DNA of 64,000 nucleotides, from assembly GCA_036898135.1 (NCBI GenBank), contig CM072526.1:6018224-6082223 (forward strand), in the 5' to 3' direction. Origin of the DNA: Oncomelania hupensis (lineage: Eukaryota; Mollusca; Gastropoda; Littorinimorpha; Pomatiopsidae). This document shows, piece after piece, positions 39,570-50,615 of this stretch (positions are counted from its first letter, which is position 1; every line of letters begins with the position of its first letter). The notes beneath the pieces were generated by a model. It made no database searches. It saw nothing but the letters and a program-made list of their open reading frames with translations, and was not told the origin of the DNA. A program made the translations under genes and the position numbers.

Positions 39570-40268
39570 TTGATTGATTGATTGTTGCTTTAGGTCCAGC
39601 GGACTCTTCCGAGCCAAATCATGACCGGACAACCCCCGATCCGCATAAAAGATCTGCTGAAACAACCCTAGTGGGAAAACTGAATGCCCTCCACCGGCCA
39701 GTCACTTTACAATAAAGACATCCCACGCAGGGGACGGCTGAGGCTTTACCCCAACTAATCGAACCCCCGGTTACAAAAACAAAATAGAATACAAACATCA
39801 TTATAAATTATCAACAAAACACATACATATAAAATGCCTATATTGCTAAATAATAACATCATAGGAAGCCCTAGTGACCACCCGGCAGAAAGCGTCCAAT
39901 ACTCCCAAGCTGATCCAACAGACCTCATACACAAACAAGGAGTCTTGTCCAGGAAGAGTTTTTAAGAAAAAAGGTAGGTCATTGATCTAGCGAAGAAGAA
40001 GATAGTATAGCAGAGTGATAGGACAGAGCAGGAACGGGAAAGAGCAAATGAGGAAGACAGCGACAGTGGGAATTTAAAGCACTAAATTTCCAGAAAGTGG
40101 GGATACTATTTATACTGAAACCCCCGGCACTCCAACGGGGGTACTGTTGCCGCAGTGAATCGGTCATGCCTATAAAGGAAAGACAGATTTTCAACTGGGG
40201 CTTTCACTTTTCCCTTTATAGGTTAGAACAATCTAAAGTGGCAAGATTGCTCATGACCCCAAGGGGTA
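39570..40268 (-). mobile_element. 0.7-kb retroposon Rs, copy 2 (at the Ig exon acceptor)
   Basis: Full-length antisense-to-window copy lying 37 bp upstream of the gene 2 Ig exon, in the same transcriptional orientation. An exceptionally long duplication (39510-39564 and 40274-40322) flanks it and includes the splice acceptor and the first exon bases. Confidence 0.88.
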
Positions 40269-40273
40269 AAAAA

Positions 40274-40322
40274 CAATCGTTGAGTAAAGGCTGAAAGCAC
40301 AAAGGAATACATTAAACAATCA
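40274..40322. repeat. Displaced copy of the Ig-exon splice acceptor (long target duplication)
   Basis: 49 bp matching 39510-39564 apart from a 6-bp indel and two substitutions. On the minus strand it retains TGCTTTCAG followed by a few coding bases. It lies upstream of retroposon Rs copy 2. Confidence 0.85.
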
Positions 40323-40899
40323 GCTAACAGTAGTCAATCAAGCAATGTCCAGAACCACTGTCAAAGAGATTTGCCAGACTTGATACATGTCACACTGTGA
40401 AACACAGGCATCGCTTTGCCTTTCCCTGACTTCTTATTTTCCTCACCTTCATCCATTGACGTGTTGTTATTTTTGGGTGGTTCAGTTCAGTTCAAAGGGA
40501 CTATATAAGCCTCGCGGCTTTTTAAGTGTCCCTGTTTCTCATGTAGGCTTAAGTTACATTTGCCGGTTTGTTGGAAATTTGCTTAGGGATTTGCAATTAA
40601 AAAGTAACAATCAGCCATGAAATGCTTGTTTTCCTTTCGCTATGAAACTTACGTGTTACTGTAGGTTTTTGAATGTGTTTAAGATTATTTAGGTTTTGTA
40701 ACACGTGCAGGTAATTTGTTCCAGAGTGGTGAAACTTTTTAACTAAATGCAGTGCTTTCTTATGTTATTTCGAAATTGTTTAATAAACATATTATTTTCT
40801 GCATTTTCAGTATAGCGTCCAGTAAGGAATTTGAAAAAAAAAAGTGTTAGCATTAATTTATTCTAAGTGGTTAAGTATTTTATAGGCGTGTATCAAGAA

Positions 40900-41276
40900 C
40901 TCTCTATATCTTCTAAATTTAAGGGTTGGGAGGTTGAGTTTCAGCAATCTTTCTCCGACCACTTAACAAGCCTGTTAATGTCCGATTGCAATTAAACACT
41001 TTTGCAAGACAAATTATACAGTTCTGTGTCATCTGACGCTGGATACTTCATTGGGCAAGTCATATATATGAAAATGGGCCCTAATATGCCATCTTGAGGT
41101 ATTCCACTTGATACAGGAGCCTCAGATGAAAACTTACACCCAACCCTTACTAGCTGACTTCAATCAGAAAAAGTTTCTAATCCACTGGAGTATGTTTCCA
41201 GTGATACCATACGACTCAATTTTGGTAAAAAGTCGAGCATGCGGAACTGAGTCGAACGCTTTTAAAAAATCCAAAT
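40900..41276 (-). mobile_element. CR1/jockey-like LINE, 3' part of RT
   Basis: On the minus strand it reads DFLKAFDSVPHARLFTKIES, then SYGITGNILQWIRNFF and a decayed SSGIPQDGILGPIF. These are the RT motifs DFxKAFDxVPH and SGVPQGSVLGP of CR1/jockey-type elements. Stops and frameshifts make it a fossil. Confidence 0.75.
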
Positions 41277-42512
41277 CCTATCATATCCTATCCCGCCACT
41301 CAGAAGTGGTTGGGGCACCACAGATGATCGTTTAACCAGCGTACTCCATCTTTCTTTGTCCTCATGAACCCTCTTGGCTTCGCTCAGTGTCAAGCCAGTC
41401 CATTCTCGAATGTTATCCTCCCACCTCTTTTTCTGTCTCCCTCTTCTTCTGCCTTTGAGGAGGGTCTTTGCAAGGCCTGATGCTCTGGTGACGTGGCAAT
41501 ACCATTGGAGTTTGTTTCTTCACCACTGTGAGCAGGTCATCGTGTTGTCCAATGGCTTGTGTTATGGTCTGTCGGACTTCGTCGTTGGTGATGTGCTGGG
41601 TATAGAAAATGCCCAGCAATCTTCTGTAGCACATCATCTCCATGCTTTGTATTCTTCGTTGTAGGTCCGCTGTGAGTGTCCATGTTTTGCAAGGGTATAG
41701 GAAGATGGAGATGACAAGGGAGCGCAGCAGCCATACGTTGGAGTGTAGACTGATGGTCCTGTCTTTTTAAATGGGCTTCAACCTTGTCAGGGCAGCAATT
41801 ATTTGTGCGATCCTGGCGAGGACTTCCTGTCGGAACTCCATTGTCTGATAAAATGGCTCCTAAAATATTTTAAGCTATGCACCGTTTTGAGGGATTGATT
41901 GGCTTTGGACCAATTGCTCGACCTCATATGCTGACGGTGCCTTCGTGATCTGCAAGGGTATCTGACATGATATGTTCTAGGAAAATGTTGAAGAGTGTTG
42001 AAAAGAGTTGGCATCCTTGACGCACACCGATTGTTGTTCAGAACCAGCTCCCGATGGCGATGTTGGGGAGGACTGCACTGGTAGCCTTGTCACACAGGCT
42101 TTGGATGACTTCAATAATGTTAGGGCTGATGTTATACACTCTCATGGTTGCCCACAGAGCTGCATGCCAGACTCGGTCAAACGCTTTCTTGAAGTCTACA
42201 AACACATAATATAAACGTTGTTTGTGCTGTAGGTGTTTCTCGCAGATTATTCTGAGATTGAAAATCTGTTCAGTGGTACCTCGCCCTGTCCTGAATCCTG
42301 CTTGTTCTACAGCTATGATTTGTTCAGCTTGGGGTTTCAACCTGTTGAGTATTATTTTCAGTAGGACTTTGCTGGGGTGGCTGATGAGGCTGATGGTGCG
42401 GTAATTTTCACACTCCTGAAGGTTACCCTTTTTGGGAAGAGTGATGAAAAGCGATTGGGTCCATGGTGTAGGCCACTCCCCACTCTGCAAGATCTTGTTA
42501 CAGATAATGGTG
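41277..42512 (-). mobile_element. L1a LINE copy E, inserted into another LINE
   Basis: A 1.24-kb 3' portion with a GGATA tail at 41277-41300, an intact RT stretch (42490-42038) and an internal deletion near 41880-41930. It interrupts the RT domain of the CR1/jockey-like LINE between the GKALK and DFLKAFDSVPH motifs. Confidence 0.88.
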
Positions 42513-42990
42513 TGTTTTTAAAGCTTTCCCATCATCCAACATTTTATTAAAAAAAACTTCTGTCACTTCTGATAATTGAGTTACGCATGACCTGCCAATT
42601 CTAGAACCGTGCTGACAATCGGTATAGAGTTCACACAACATAACAACATCCCGCACAAAGAATTTCTGGATTTTACAAAGAATGCAAGTCAGGCTTACAG
42701 GACGATAACTTACTCCCTCTGTTCGACATTCCTTTTTTAAAAATAGCAGTGACGTTCGCTTTTTTCCAATCTGCTGAAAGTGTGTTCTCCTCTAAAGATT
42801 TATCAAAACTGAAAGTGTGTTCTCCTCTAAAGATTTATCAAAACTGAAAGTGTGTTCTCCTCTAAAGATTTATCAAAAAGTGAACAAAGTGGACTCCTCA
42901 CTCGCTTCTTTTAAAGCTAGGTGGAATGCCATCAGGTCCAAAGGCTTTGCACGGGTCCAATTTACTGAGTTTATCCTGTACAACTTTAGG
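42513..42990 (-). mobile_element. CR1/jockey-like LINE, N-terminal part of RT
   Basis: The minus strand encodes LDPCKAFGPDGIPPSFK (KA-GPDGIP motif) and then YRPVSLTCILCKIQKFF and QHGSRIGRSCVTQLSE. It includes a 35-bp sequence repeated three times at about 42773-42877, absent from normal RTs. Confidence 0.78.
42773..42877. repeat. 35-bp triplication inside the CR1/jockey-like LINE
   Basis: Three consecutive identical 35-bp copies starting CTGAAAGTGTGTTCTCC. They lie within the RT coding region. Confidence 0.9.
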
Positions 42991-43379
42991 CTTTACAGGG
43001 TCCCCAGGAACAATGATTATCAGAAAGTAAGCACCTTTTAAGGACCTTTTAAGGACCCCGTAACAAATATTAAGGAAGGGTAATAATATATTTATGTAGC
43101 TGTGAAATAAGTGAACAATATATTATGAAGGTCACAATAAATAATATGTATTGAAATAGTATTTAACGAGAGCAACTATTTATTACATACCGTTTAAATA
43201 GACAGAAATGCACTCGCACCAACTCAGCTATTTATAACACTGGTAAAAAGTTGCCATCAAGGGTCTACATCAATGTCTTTAACAGCAATAAACTTCATTT
43301 TAATAAAACTGACATGGGAAAGACTTGAGACACCCAAAAGGACTGTTTCAATTATAAGAAGAATTACAACAGCTTCAGT

Positions 43380-45462
43380 TCTTTCTCTTTCATTTCAATC
43401 TGTCCACCAAGCCGAGCGACTGTACATAATTTTTCTTTGGATGTCAATCTAAGTGTGTTGGCACGGGCTAGAAGTACCAGGCTGCTCTGCTGTTATGCAT
43501 CTAAGCAAAGGCTGTCTGCTTCAATTGTTAAGTGTCTGGCATCATCTTCTTCCTTCTTTCTCTTTTTCTTGAGTGTGTCAATTTCTTCAGTTATTAAAGC
43601 ACGTTTGACTTGTTTTTGATCCTGAACCTTCTCCTCTCGCCGAGCTTTTCGGAACTGTTCGTACCTTCCCCAAGCATTTCCAGCAGCAGCTAGTAGCTGG
43701 GCATCGATGGCGACATTTGTTACTCAACCAACATTTCGAATGTGGTCAATCATAGTGCGTCTTGCCTTTAGAGAAAGTTATGAAAGGTTGTCAGTGGTGT
43801 ATCGAGTGCTGTTTCAAAATAGAAAAACTGTAGCAAGTTGGAAGCGTTATCTTTTTCTCTAAAGCTGCTTTCACATAGATTTTAAGAGCAGGTAGCAGAT
43901 TTCTCACTCACCGTGCAGGTGCAATGTTTTCAAGCCAACGATGCCGACAGAACTTCAAAGGAATCTCACTGGACCCAGATACTTTGAGGTAATCTTCACA
44001 TCGAGGGGAAGCATCAAACAGCTTAAATGCAGATGTAAGGATGTTCTCAATGTCCCAACCAGAGGCTTCGCATCCACACTTAAATGCATTATGAATGGTG
44101 TGTAGACCACAACTACCTACAGAAAGTAAGGCCAGTCCATCATGGTTCAACTTTAGGTCACCATTAATCATTTTGTGAACACTCCAATTGACGTTGGGGC
44201 CATCCATGTCTAACTGAAGAAGACCTGGCTTCTCAAGGTTAAAATATGTTAACACAGATGACAGTTCTTTATCTAAGTTTGAAGCAGTTGCATGCCCAAG
44301 AAAACAACTGGTAAGATATCGTGTTTGCACTGTATTTTGTTTCTCAGAACCGAATCCACACATCCATCAGCTTAATGTTCTTGTTAAGGGACTCGTCAAA
44401 GAGCAGCACATAACCGGTTTTTGAATCAGACTTTATAGATTGTACTTTGATTGATTGATTTATTGTTGCTTTAGGTCCAGCGGACTCTTCCGAGCCAAAT
44501 CAGGACCGGACAACCCCCGATCCGCATAAAAGATCTGCTGAAACAACCCCAGTGGAAAAATTGAATGCCCTCCACCAGCCAGTCACTTTACAATAAAGAC
44601 ATCCCACGCGGGGGACGGCTGAGGGTTGACCTCAACTACGCGAACCCCCGGTTACAAAAACAAAATAGAATACAAACATCATTATAAATCATCAACAAAA
44701 CACATACATATAAAATGCCTATATTGCTAACTAATACAATCATAGGAAGCCCTAGTGACCACCCAGCAGAAAGCGTCCAACACTCCCAAGCTGATCCAAC
44801 AGACCTCATACACAAACAAGGAGTCTTGTCCAGGAAGAGTTTTCAAGAAAAAAGGTAGGTCATTGATCTAGCGAAGAAGAAGATAGTATAGCAGAGTGAT
44901 AGGACAGAGCAGGAATGGGAAAGAGTAAATGAGGAAGACAGCGACAGTGGGAATTTAAAGCACTAAATTTCCATAAAGTGGGGATACTATTTATACTGAA
45001 AACCCCCGGCACTCCAACGGGGGTACTGTTGCCGCGGTGAATCTGTCTTGCCTACAAAGGAAAGACAGGTTTTCAACTGTGGCTTTCACTTTTCCCTTTA
45101 TAGGTTTGAACAATCTACAGTGGCAAGATTGCTCATGACCCAAAGGGGTATAGATTGTACTAGCGCCTCTGAAAATTGAAAATTGAAGGCCCTGGTTTAG
45201 GTTCGGCGCTCGAGATACCATGAGTCTCTGATGAATAAAATTGATCAACGCCAATGGCTCCCACATTTTCTTTTACATTTTTCTTATGTTTTGCACTTTT
45301 CATGTGTGCCTTTAGGGCGGCTTCTTCCATAGCAGCTAAGTTGATCTTCGAAACACAAAGCCGACATTTCGCTTGTCTACGATCCTTTGGATCGGCAAGA
45401 ATCCAGTCTTTATAGTCTTTATGGCGAATCCAGTTATCTTGAAAAGAACACTTCCCTGGCAT
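43380..45462 (-). pseudogene. Broken hAT-like transposase (BED zinc finger)
   Basis: The N-terminal part (45462-45160) starts MPGKCSFQDNWI and has a BED-like finger (CRLCVSKINL ... HMKSAKH). After the inserted retroposon it resumes near 44433 with KTGYVLLFDESLN and KLMDVWIRF, then RYLTSCFLGHATASNL (44330-43908), which are hAT-type catalytic-region motifs. The end (about 43735-43380) is a Lys/Glu-rich helical tail. At least two frameshifts plus the insertion disable it. Confidence 0.68.
44447..45148 (-). mobile_element. 0.7-kb retroposon Rs, copy 3 (inside the hAT-like transposase)
   Basis: Full-length copy with an AATC-type tail (TGATTGATTG at its left end) and a 13-bp target duplication TATAGATTGTACT at 44434-44446 and 45149-45161. 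It splits the transposase. Confidence 0.88.
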
Positions 45463-45532
45463 TTTTTGTAGATCTATGGCCGACGTAAAGTTTCGTATGT
45501 GAGAAATATCGCGAGATTTGCAGAAATTTGGT

Positions 45533-45836
45533 AAAAAAAAGGTAAAAGGTAAAGGTAGTCCCATAGCCTTGTGGCCGTAGGGGAGCGTGATGTTGGAGAT
45601 CACACTTATCTTGGGCCAGCGTAATGAGGGTGATGCCCAACTCTCTCCCTCGCTGCTTTACCTTCCCCACCCTCAAGAGAGTAGGTACTCAATCACAGTT
45701 GAGTCAACTGGGGGCGTTGTTGTTTGTCGCTTCACACCTTAGCGGTCACCCATCCAAGTGCTAACCGCACCGGACGGTGCTTCACTTTCGACACAGTAGC
45801 GAGTGCTCCAACCACTGCACTATCCGACACCCCTGG
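45533..45836 (-). mobile_element. tRNA/5S-like SINE, copy 1
   Basis: On the minus strand: a head GGTGTCGGATAGTGCAGTGG (A-box-like), then GTTAGCACTTGGATGGGTGA, matching the internal control region of 5S rRNA. A shared body and a tail of GGTAAA units follow. Inserted in the 5' part of the hAT-like element. Confidence 0.82.
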
Positions 45837-46154
45837 TACTAGCGGGAAACATGGAAAGGAGGGGGTTGTGACGTCAGTCCAAGGTTGAATAAATGAATAA
45901 TTAATTGTGAAAGGTCACGCATATGACATCATTATGAATGATCAATGATCTAGATTTTTTTTAATGTTTTTATTTCTTTTAGTTACAAATACTAAATAAA
46001 TAAAAACTAATAAGCACTTTATTATTTTTCTAAGGACCTGCCAAATTGTATAAGGACTTAGAAGTGAAAAGTAAGCACTTTTAAGGCCTTATTTATGGAA
46101 AGCCAAAACTACAAACTTATACTGACTTATAAGGCACCTACGGACCCTGCTTTA

Positions 46155-46640
46155 TTAGGATTTCTGTTAAACTCACACCAGAAAACCTGGATCTAGGATC
46201 CAACTTTGGCACATTGTCTAGATTTTCCTTAGTAATAACACTGGAGAAAAAAATCATTTAAACATTAGCTTTATCAATATCACTGAAAGCAATAGTTCCA
46301 TCCTCTTTTTCCAAGCCACTCACGCCTGAAGATATGTTACTATTAGACTGAACATATTTCCAAAATACTTTGGGGTATGTGGGTGTAATATTTTTCTCAT
46401 GAATCTTTTTTGCTTACCTCTTTCGTACAATCCTTTCTTGCTTTAATGTATCTCTGTAAGCAATACAATATTGTGTGTCGATATGTTTCTTATATAATAC
46501 ATACTTTAAAAAAAAAAATCCTTTAAACCACGCTGTAGCTAAAAGAGACTTGTATTTACCCTTAGTCTTTGGAACCTGTTTCTCCACTGCCATTACGATG
46601 TTACTTTTAAAAAATAAACTTCCAACTTTCTTCAACTTTT
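46155..46640 (-). mobile_element. CR1/jockey-like LINE, linker before RT
   Basis: The minus strand contains KYFWKYVQSNSNISSGVSGL and FSGVSLTEILIK, the linker upstream of the RT in CR1/jockey ORF2. It joins in frame with the RT piece at 42990 once the hAT-like element is removed. Confidence 0.75.
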
Positions 46641-46736
46641 TTTCCTTTAATTATATTTTAATCCACTTATTTTAAACATTTTCTTAGACCTGTGTAATTA
46701 CCTTTTCTGTAATTAAAACGTTCACCACATCCTTTG

Positions 46737-46788
46737 AGGCACTGTGGTCTAATGGTAGTGCTTCGGCTTGCGGATCGGAAGGTCCCGG
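46737..46788 (+). mobile_element. tRNA-derived SINE, A-box half (split)
   Basis: tRNA-like head with the A box TGGTCTAATGGTAGTGC, ending GGTCCCGG. The second half resumes at 48190. It is not a functional tRNA. Confidence 0.8.
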
Positions 46789-47033
46789 TGTAGCAGGCCA
46801 GATCATACCCCGCCTCAAGTATACCCAGGGTATAAACTGGCCTAGCCCAAACTATGCACCCGTATAAACTGGCCTAGCTCAGACTATACCCCTGGGTATT
46901 ATCTGGCCTAGGCTCGTTTAACCCTCTCCTGCCCATTATAACCCCCCCCCTCCCCCCCACTACGGAAGACCTTATCCTTCACGTTACTCTTTAATTTATG
47001 TGTTGTAATTGTTCTGATGCACTCAGATAGATA

Positions 47034-47262
<229 letters not shown>

Positions 47263-47867
47263 GGTTAGGGTGTTACGTTGAAACGAACGAAAGTGTGTCT
47301 AAAGCGCGCACGATAGATCTAATCGTTTCGTTTTGCAAAGTATTCAATAATGGAGTTTATTTACCTTTAATTTGAGTTTGCATTGTTGTTAGGAGTGGTT
47401 TTGTATAACGTTGATAATTTTCGTTGGTCGATATTATAGAAATTTCCCGATGGATATCGAAGGTCGTGAATGTTCCCGGAAGTAGAGGAAATAGGTATGA
47501 CGTAAGTCAGTGATGACGATCTTTAGTTCGATTGGTGGCAGTACGTCATTTCTACCATGTACCAAATTGTTCCAGAAAAGAGAGAGGTTATTTAATCGTG
47601 TGCCGAGTTGCTGTTGATAGATAGTAAAGTTGTTGATAGTGATTTGAGAGTTGCTGTGAAAGTTGTTGAGTTGAGTTGAGAATTGTATGCAGTTGTTGAT
47701 GTGTGCTGAATAAAAGTGGAAAACTTCATACGTCGACTTTGTGACTTGTATGCTGTTTGGACGGGTTGCGTGAATAAACGAATCTGAGTTACACAACTAT
47801 CAGGAATTCAAGCATCGGGGCTGAATCAGATACTGATAGAAAACACCATCATCGAACTGAGTGTAAC

Positions 47868-47893
47868 ATAGGGTTAGGGTTGGGGTTAGGGTT
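47868..47893 (+). repeat. Short telomere-like TTAGGG tract
   Basis: AGGGTTAGGGTTGGGGTTAG and following bases. A second short tract (AGGGTTAGGGT) is at 47261-47271. Only two to three units each, in the same orientation. Confidence 0.7.
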
Positions 47894-48189
47894 TTTTATT
47901 TGTTTTTTTTTTACACGCAAGATAAAGGCTGTTAGCTGAGTTCAATCAGTTTTTTTGTTTTTTTGTGTGTTTTTTTTACACGCAAGCAAAAGTCTGTTAC
48001 CTGAGAGTTGGTCACGCAAACGGTCATGTACAACAAACCCATGAGTGAAATCTCTTTAGGTGGGGGTATATTCCGGGCGCGAGGGGTATGACCTGGCCTA
48101 GGCTGATCTATACCCAGGGGGTTAAACCCGCCTAGGCTACATTATACCCAGGGTATAAAGTAGCCAGGGGTATATTCCGGCCTGTTACA

Positions 48190-48585
48190 CCGGGTTCGAG
48201 CCCTGGCCGGGCCATTGTGTTGTGTCTCTGGGAAAGACACTTTACTCCTGTTTTCCTACTCCTTCGGATGAGAGTATAAACCGAGGTCTAGTCTGTATGT
48301 CGCATACATTCCATCATAACGGACTTTAAAGATCCTGACGCTCATGTCCTAGACGGGTGAGTGCCGGTAACAAGAACACACCCAGCATGCACTTGGTCCT
48401 TCTCCCCCATCCCTGGCTGTCCAGGAGGGTGCTCAGTTGTCCGGGCGTCAGACCAAGCGCCCAAAGGCTGCGGGTGGGCGTCTCGGGCGGTTTGAGTTAG
48501 ATTCTGTATCGGCTAGCGCCTTGATCCTTAGGCTAAGGCGCCTTACAAATGACGAACAATATTATCATTATTATTATCCTTTGTT
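48190..48585 (+). mobile_element. tRNA-derived SINE, B-box half and body
   Basis: Starts with the B box GGTTCGAGCCC, then a conserved central region (GGAAAGACACTTTACTCCTG ... CCTTCGGATGAGAG). A 3' domain with GGCTAGCGCCTTGATCC and TTACAAATG precedes an ATT-rich tail. The same domains occur in reverse at 52661-53100. Confidence 0.82.
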
Positions 48586-49166
48586 CTGCAAAAACTCCAT
48601 TAGGTAAAAGTCAAAGATATAGTGTATTCAGCTTTAAACACATCGAATTGGATTTTTTGCAATTACTTCGCAATGAGCGATGATATTCCCTCACCCCAAC
48701 CCTTCTTGATTTTTTTTTATTTTTACATCATCCATAAGCTGTAACAACAGTGATTTTTTTGTTTATAAAACTGTTAAGATTGGAGTAAAGTACAGTGCAA
48801 TTTTGCATACAGCTTTAATTTAAAACGACATTGAACATTTTCATAGTCTGCTTTGTATTGGTTTGAACTACGTGCAGTGCCATTGTCAAGTCAAGGTTGT
48901 GCTTCCATCCTTACCTCTCGTCCCCCTCTCCTCTTTGTCTCCCACCCTCTTCTTCACTATCTTCCCATATCTGATAATCCAGCCCTGCTTCCCCTGAGTC
49001 TTTGTTTTTTGTGCTCAAGCCGGCTTTTCAGGTCTCCGTGTTCTTTACCTTTGCATTGCAGTAAAATCTTGGTTGAAATTTCTTTCTCTTACTGGGTTAG
49101 GTTCCCTTGTTCAGATTAAAAGAGCTTTTCACGATGCATGCTTTGCCTGCTTCATTTCTAACCTTG

Positions 49167-49211
<45 letters not shown>

Positions 49212-49544
49212 GGGTCTCACTTTGACCACGCCACTCTCGACAGATCCGTTTATTATTCACAGTGAGGGTTTCCCCACTAAAAAGAGTAAGCTTACAACAA
49301 CAACAACAACAAAGATTATTTCGAAAGAATAGTTATGTTTAAACTCAATAAATTAGTTTTTGTGCCTATCAATAGCAAAGGCAGGCCACCCCTCTCGCGC
49401 TATAAATAGCATTTACCAAAGCCGGTATGAGGCAGAACCCATTAACAAAAAAAAGCTCGGTAAGGTTTTCCGTTTTAGGTTGATGCAATAGACCCTACTT
49501 CACCCTAGACACCAAAGACGCACACTTGGAGCCGCGTGAAAGGT
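48586..49544. other. No gene seen
   Basis: Unique-looking sequence with TTG repeats (49168-49212) and a short complementary AAC run at 49296-49313. Open frames are low-complexity. Confidence 0.5.
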
Positions 49545-49842
49545 AAAAAAAAAAGGTAAAGGTGGTCCCATAGCCTTGTGGCCGTAGGGGAGCGTGATGT
49601 TGGAGATCACACTTATCTTGGGCCAGCGTAATGAGGGTGATGCCCGTCTCTCTCCCTCGCTGCTTTACCTTCCCCAGCCTTAAGAGAATAGGTACTCGGT
49701 CACAGTTGAGTCAACTGGGAGCGTTGTTATTTGTCGCTTCACGTTTTGCGGTCACCCATCCAAGTGCTAACCGCGCTGGACGGTGCTTAACTTGCGACAC
49801 AGTAGCGAGTGCTCCAACCACTGCGCTATCCGACACGCCGCG
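49545..49842 (-). mobile_element. tRNA/5S-like SINE, copy 2
   Basis: Same family, same orientation as copy 1, over 90% alike by eye. The tail is at 49545-49565. Confidence 0.82.
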
Positions 49843-50189
49843 TGAAATAGGGTCAAATGTCTATGGTATGGGTGTACCTCAAGGAGTACTCCTTTGTGTA
49901 CCTTTAAACATGGGAAAATACTCCCTGTCAGAACACAAATGGAAAATGCAAATTTAAACGGTTGCTTTGAGCAAGGAAAAGCCCACTGTGTCGTGGTTTA
50001 AATTAATGTAAGCTAATAACAATACCTTTTTGAACTTTGGAACTTTGTCCTTTTGTTAAACAAACAATGTTAGGGTAAACCCTTTGTGGTCAAAGGTAAA
50101 CCAGGTCTAGCTTGGAATTGGGATCTTTTAAAATCTTCCAGCTTTCACATTGTATCGTTTGGAGGTGTCATGTTAGCATTGAGGCACAG

Positions 50190-50575
50190 AGCGCTAGAAA
50201 CCAGAACCGACGTTTCCAGTGCTTAAAGGAAGGGCCTGGGTTCGATCCACGAAAGAGGCGAATTGTTTACCTTGGGTATGAGGTTATAAGGTCACCGAGG
50301 GTTTTTTCCGGGTACTCCGGCTTCCTTCATCCATTTATAAAGGTATTGGATGCATTTAATCTAAAATTTCCAAAATACAAAACTAAGGTTTTTTTCCGTC
50401 TTCTAATAGCGATCTCCTTGCCTTTACACCACGTGATTGAGAGATGATGCGTGCTTGTTGTGTAGGTGAGAGTGCGAGGTGTGAGCGTGTATGTTGGTTA
50501 CAGATCGCCGCTCTTTGAGTCTGGTTTAGGGATAAGGCGCGTATAGCATGCATTATTGTTGTTATCATCATTATC
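50190..50575 (+). mobile_element. Second tRNA-derived SINE family
   Basis: B-box-like GGGTTCGATCCAC near 50230, then the widespread SINE core TTTTTTCCGGGTACTCCGGC. The 3' end is CAGATCGCCGCTCTTTGAG with a TTG/ATC-rich tail. Fragments of the 3' end (1090-1145) and core (59180-59265) occur elsewhere here. Confidence 0.65.
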
Positions 50576-50615
50576 AGCAGCAGCAGCAGCAGCAGCGGCA
50601 GCAGCAGCAGCAGCA

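Larger units (their letters stand above)
42996..46149 (-). mobile_element. hAT-like DNA transposon with 5-bp target duplication
   Basis: A 3154-bp element with short inverted ends (CAGGGTCC ... GGACCCTG), flanked by CTTTA at 42991-42995 and 46150-46154. Removing it and one CTTTA restores an open LINE frame reading TEILIKPKVVQDKLSKLDP, which validates the borders. It carries a broken BED-finger transposase and two later insertions. The CAGGG start and 5-bp duplication fit hAT families with short duplications. Confidence 0.82.

Noticed and set aside
46737..46788. Possible tRNA gene
   Set aside because: Only half a tRNA-like sequence; with the other half at 48190 it is a SINE head, followed by a long SINE body, and it does not fold into a full cloverleaf.
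47434..47796. 120-codon minus-strand frame inside the inverted-repeat element
   Set aside because: No recognisable domain, Asn/Ser/Ile-rich composition typical of AT-rich noncoding DNA; kept only as a region to test if other copies conserve it.
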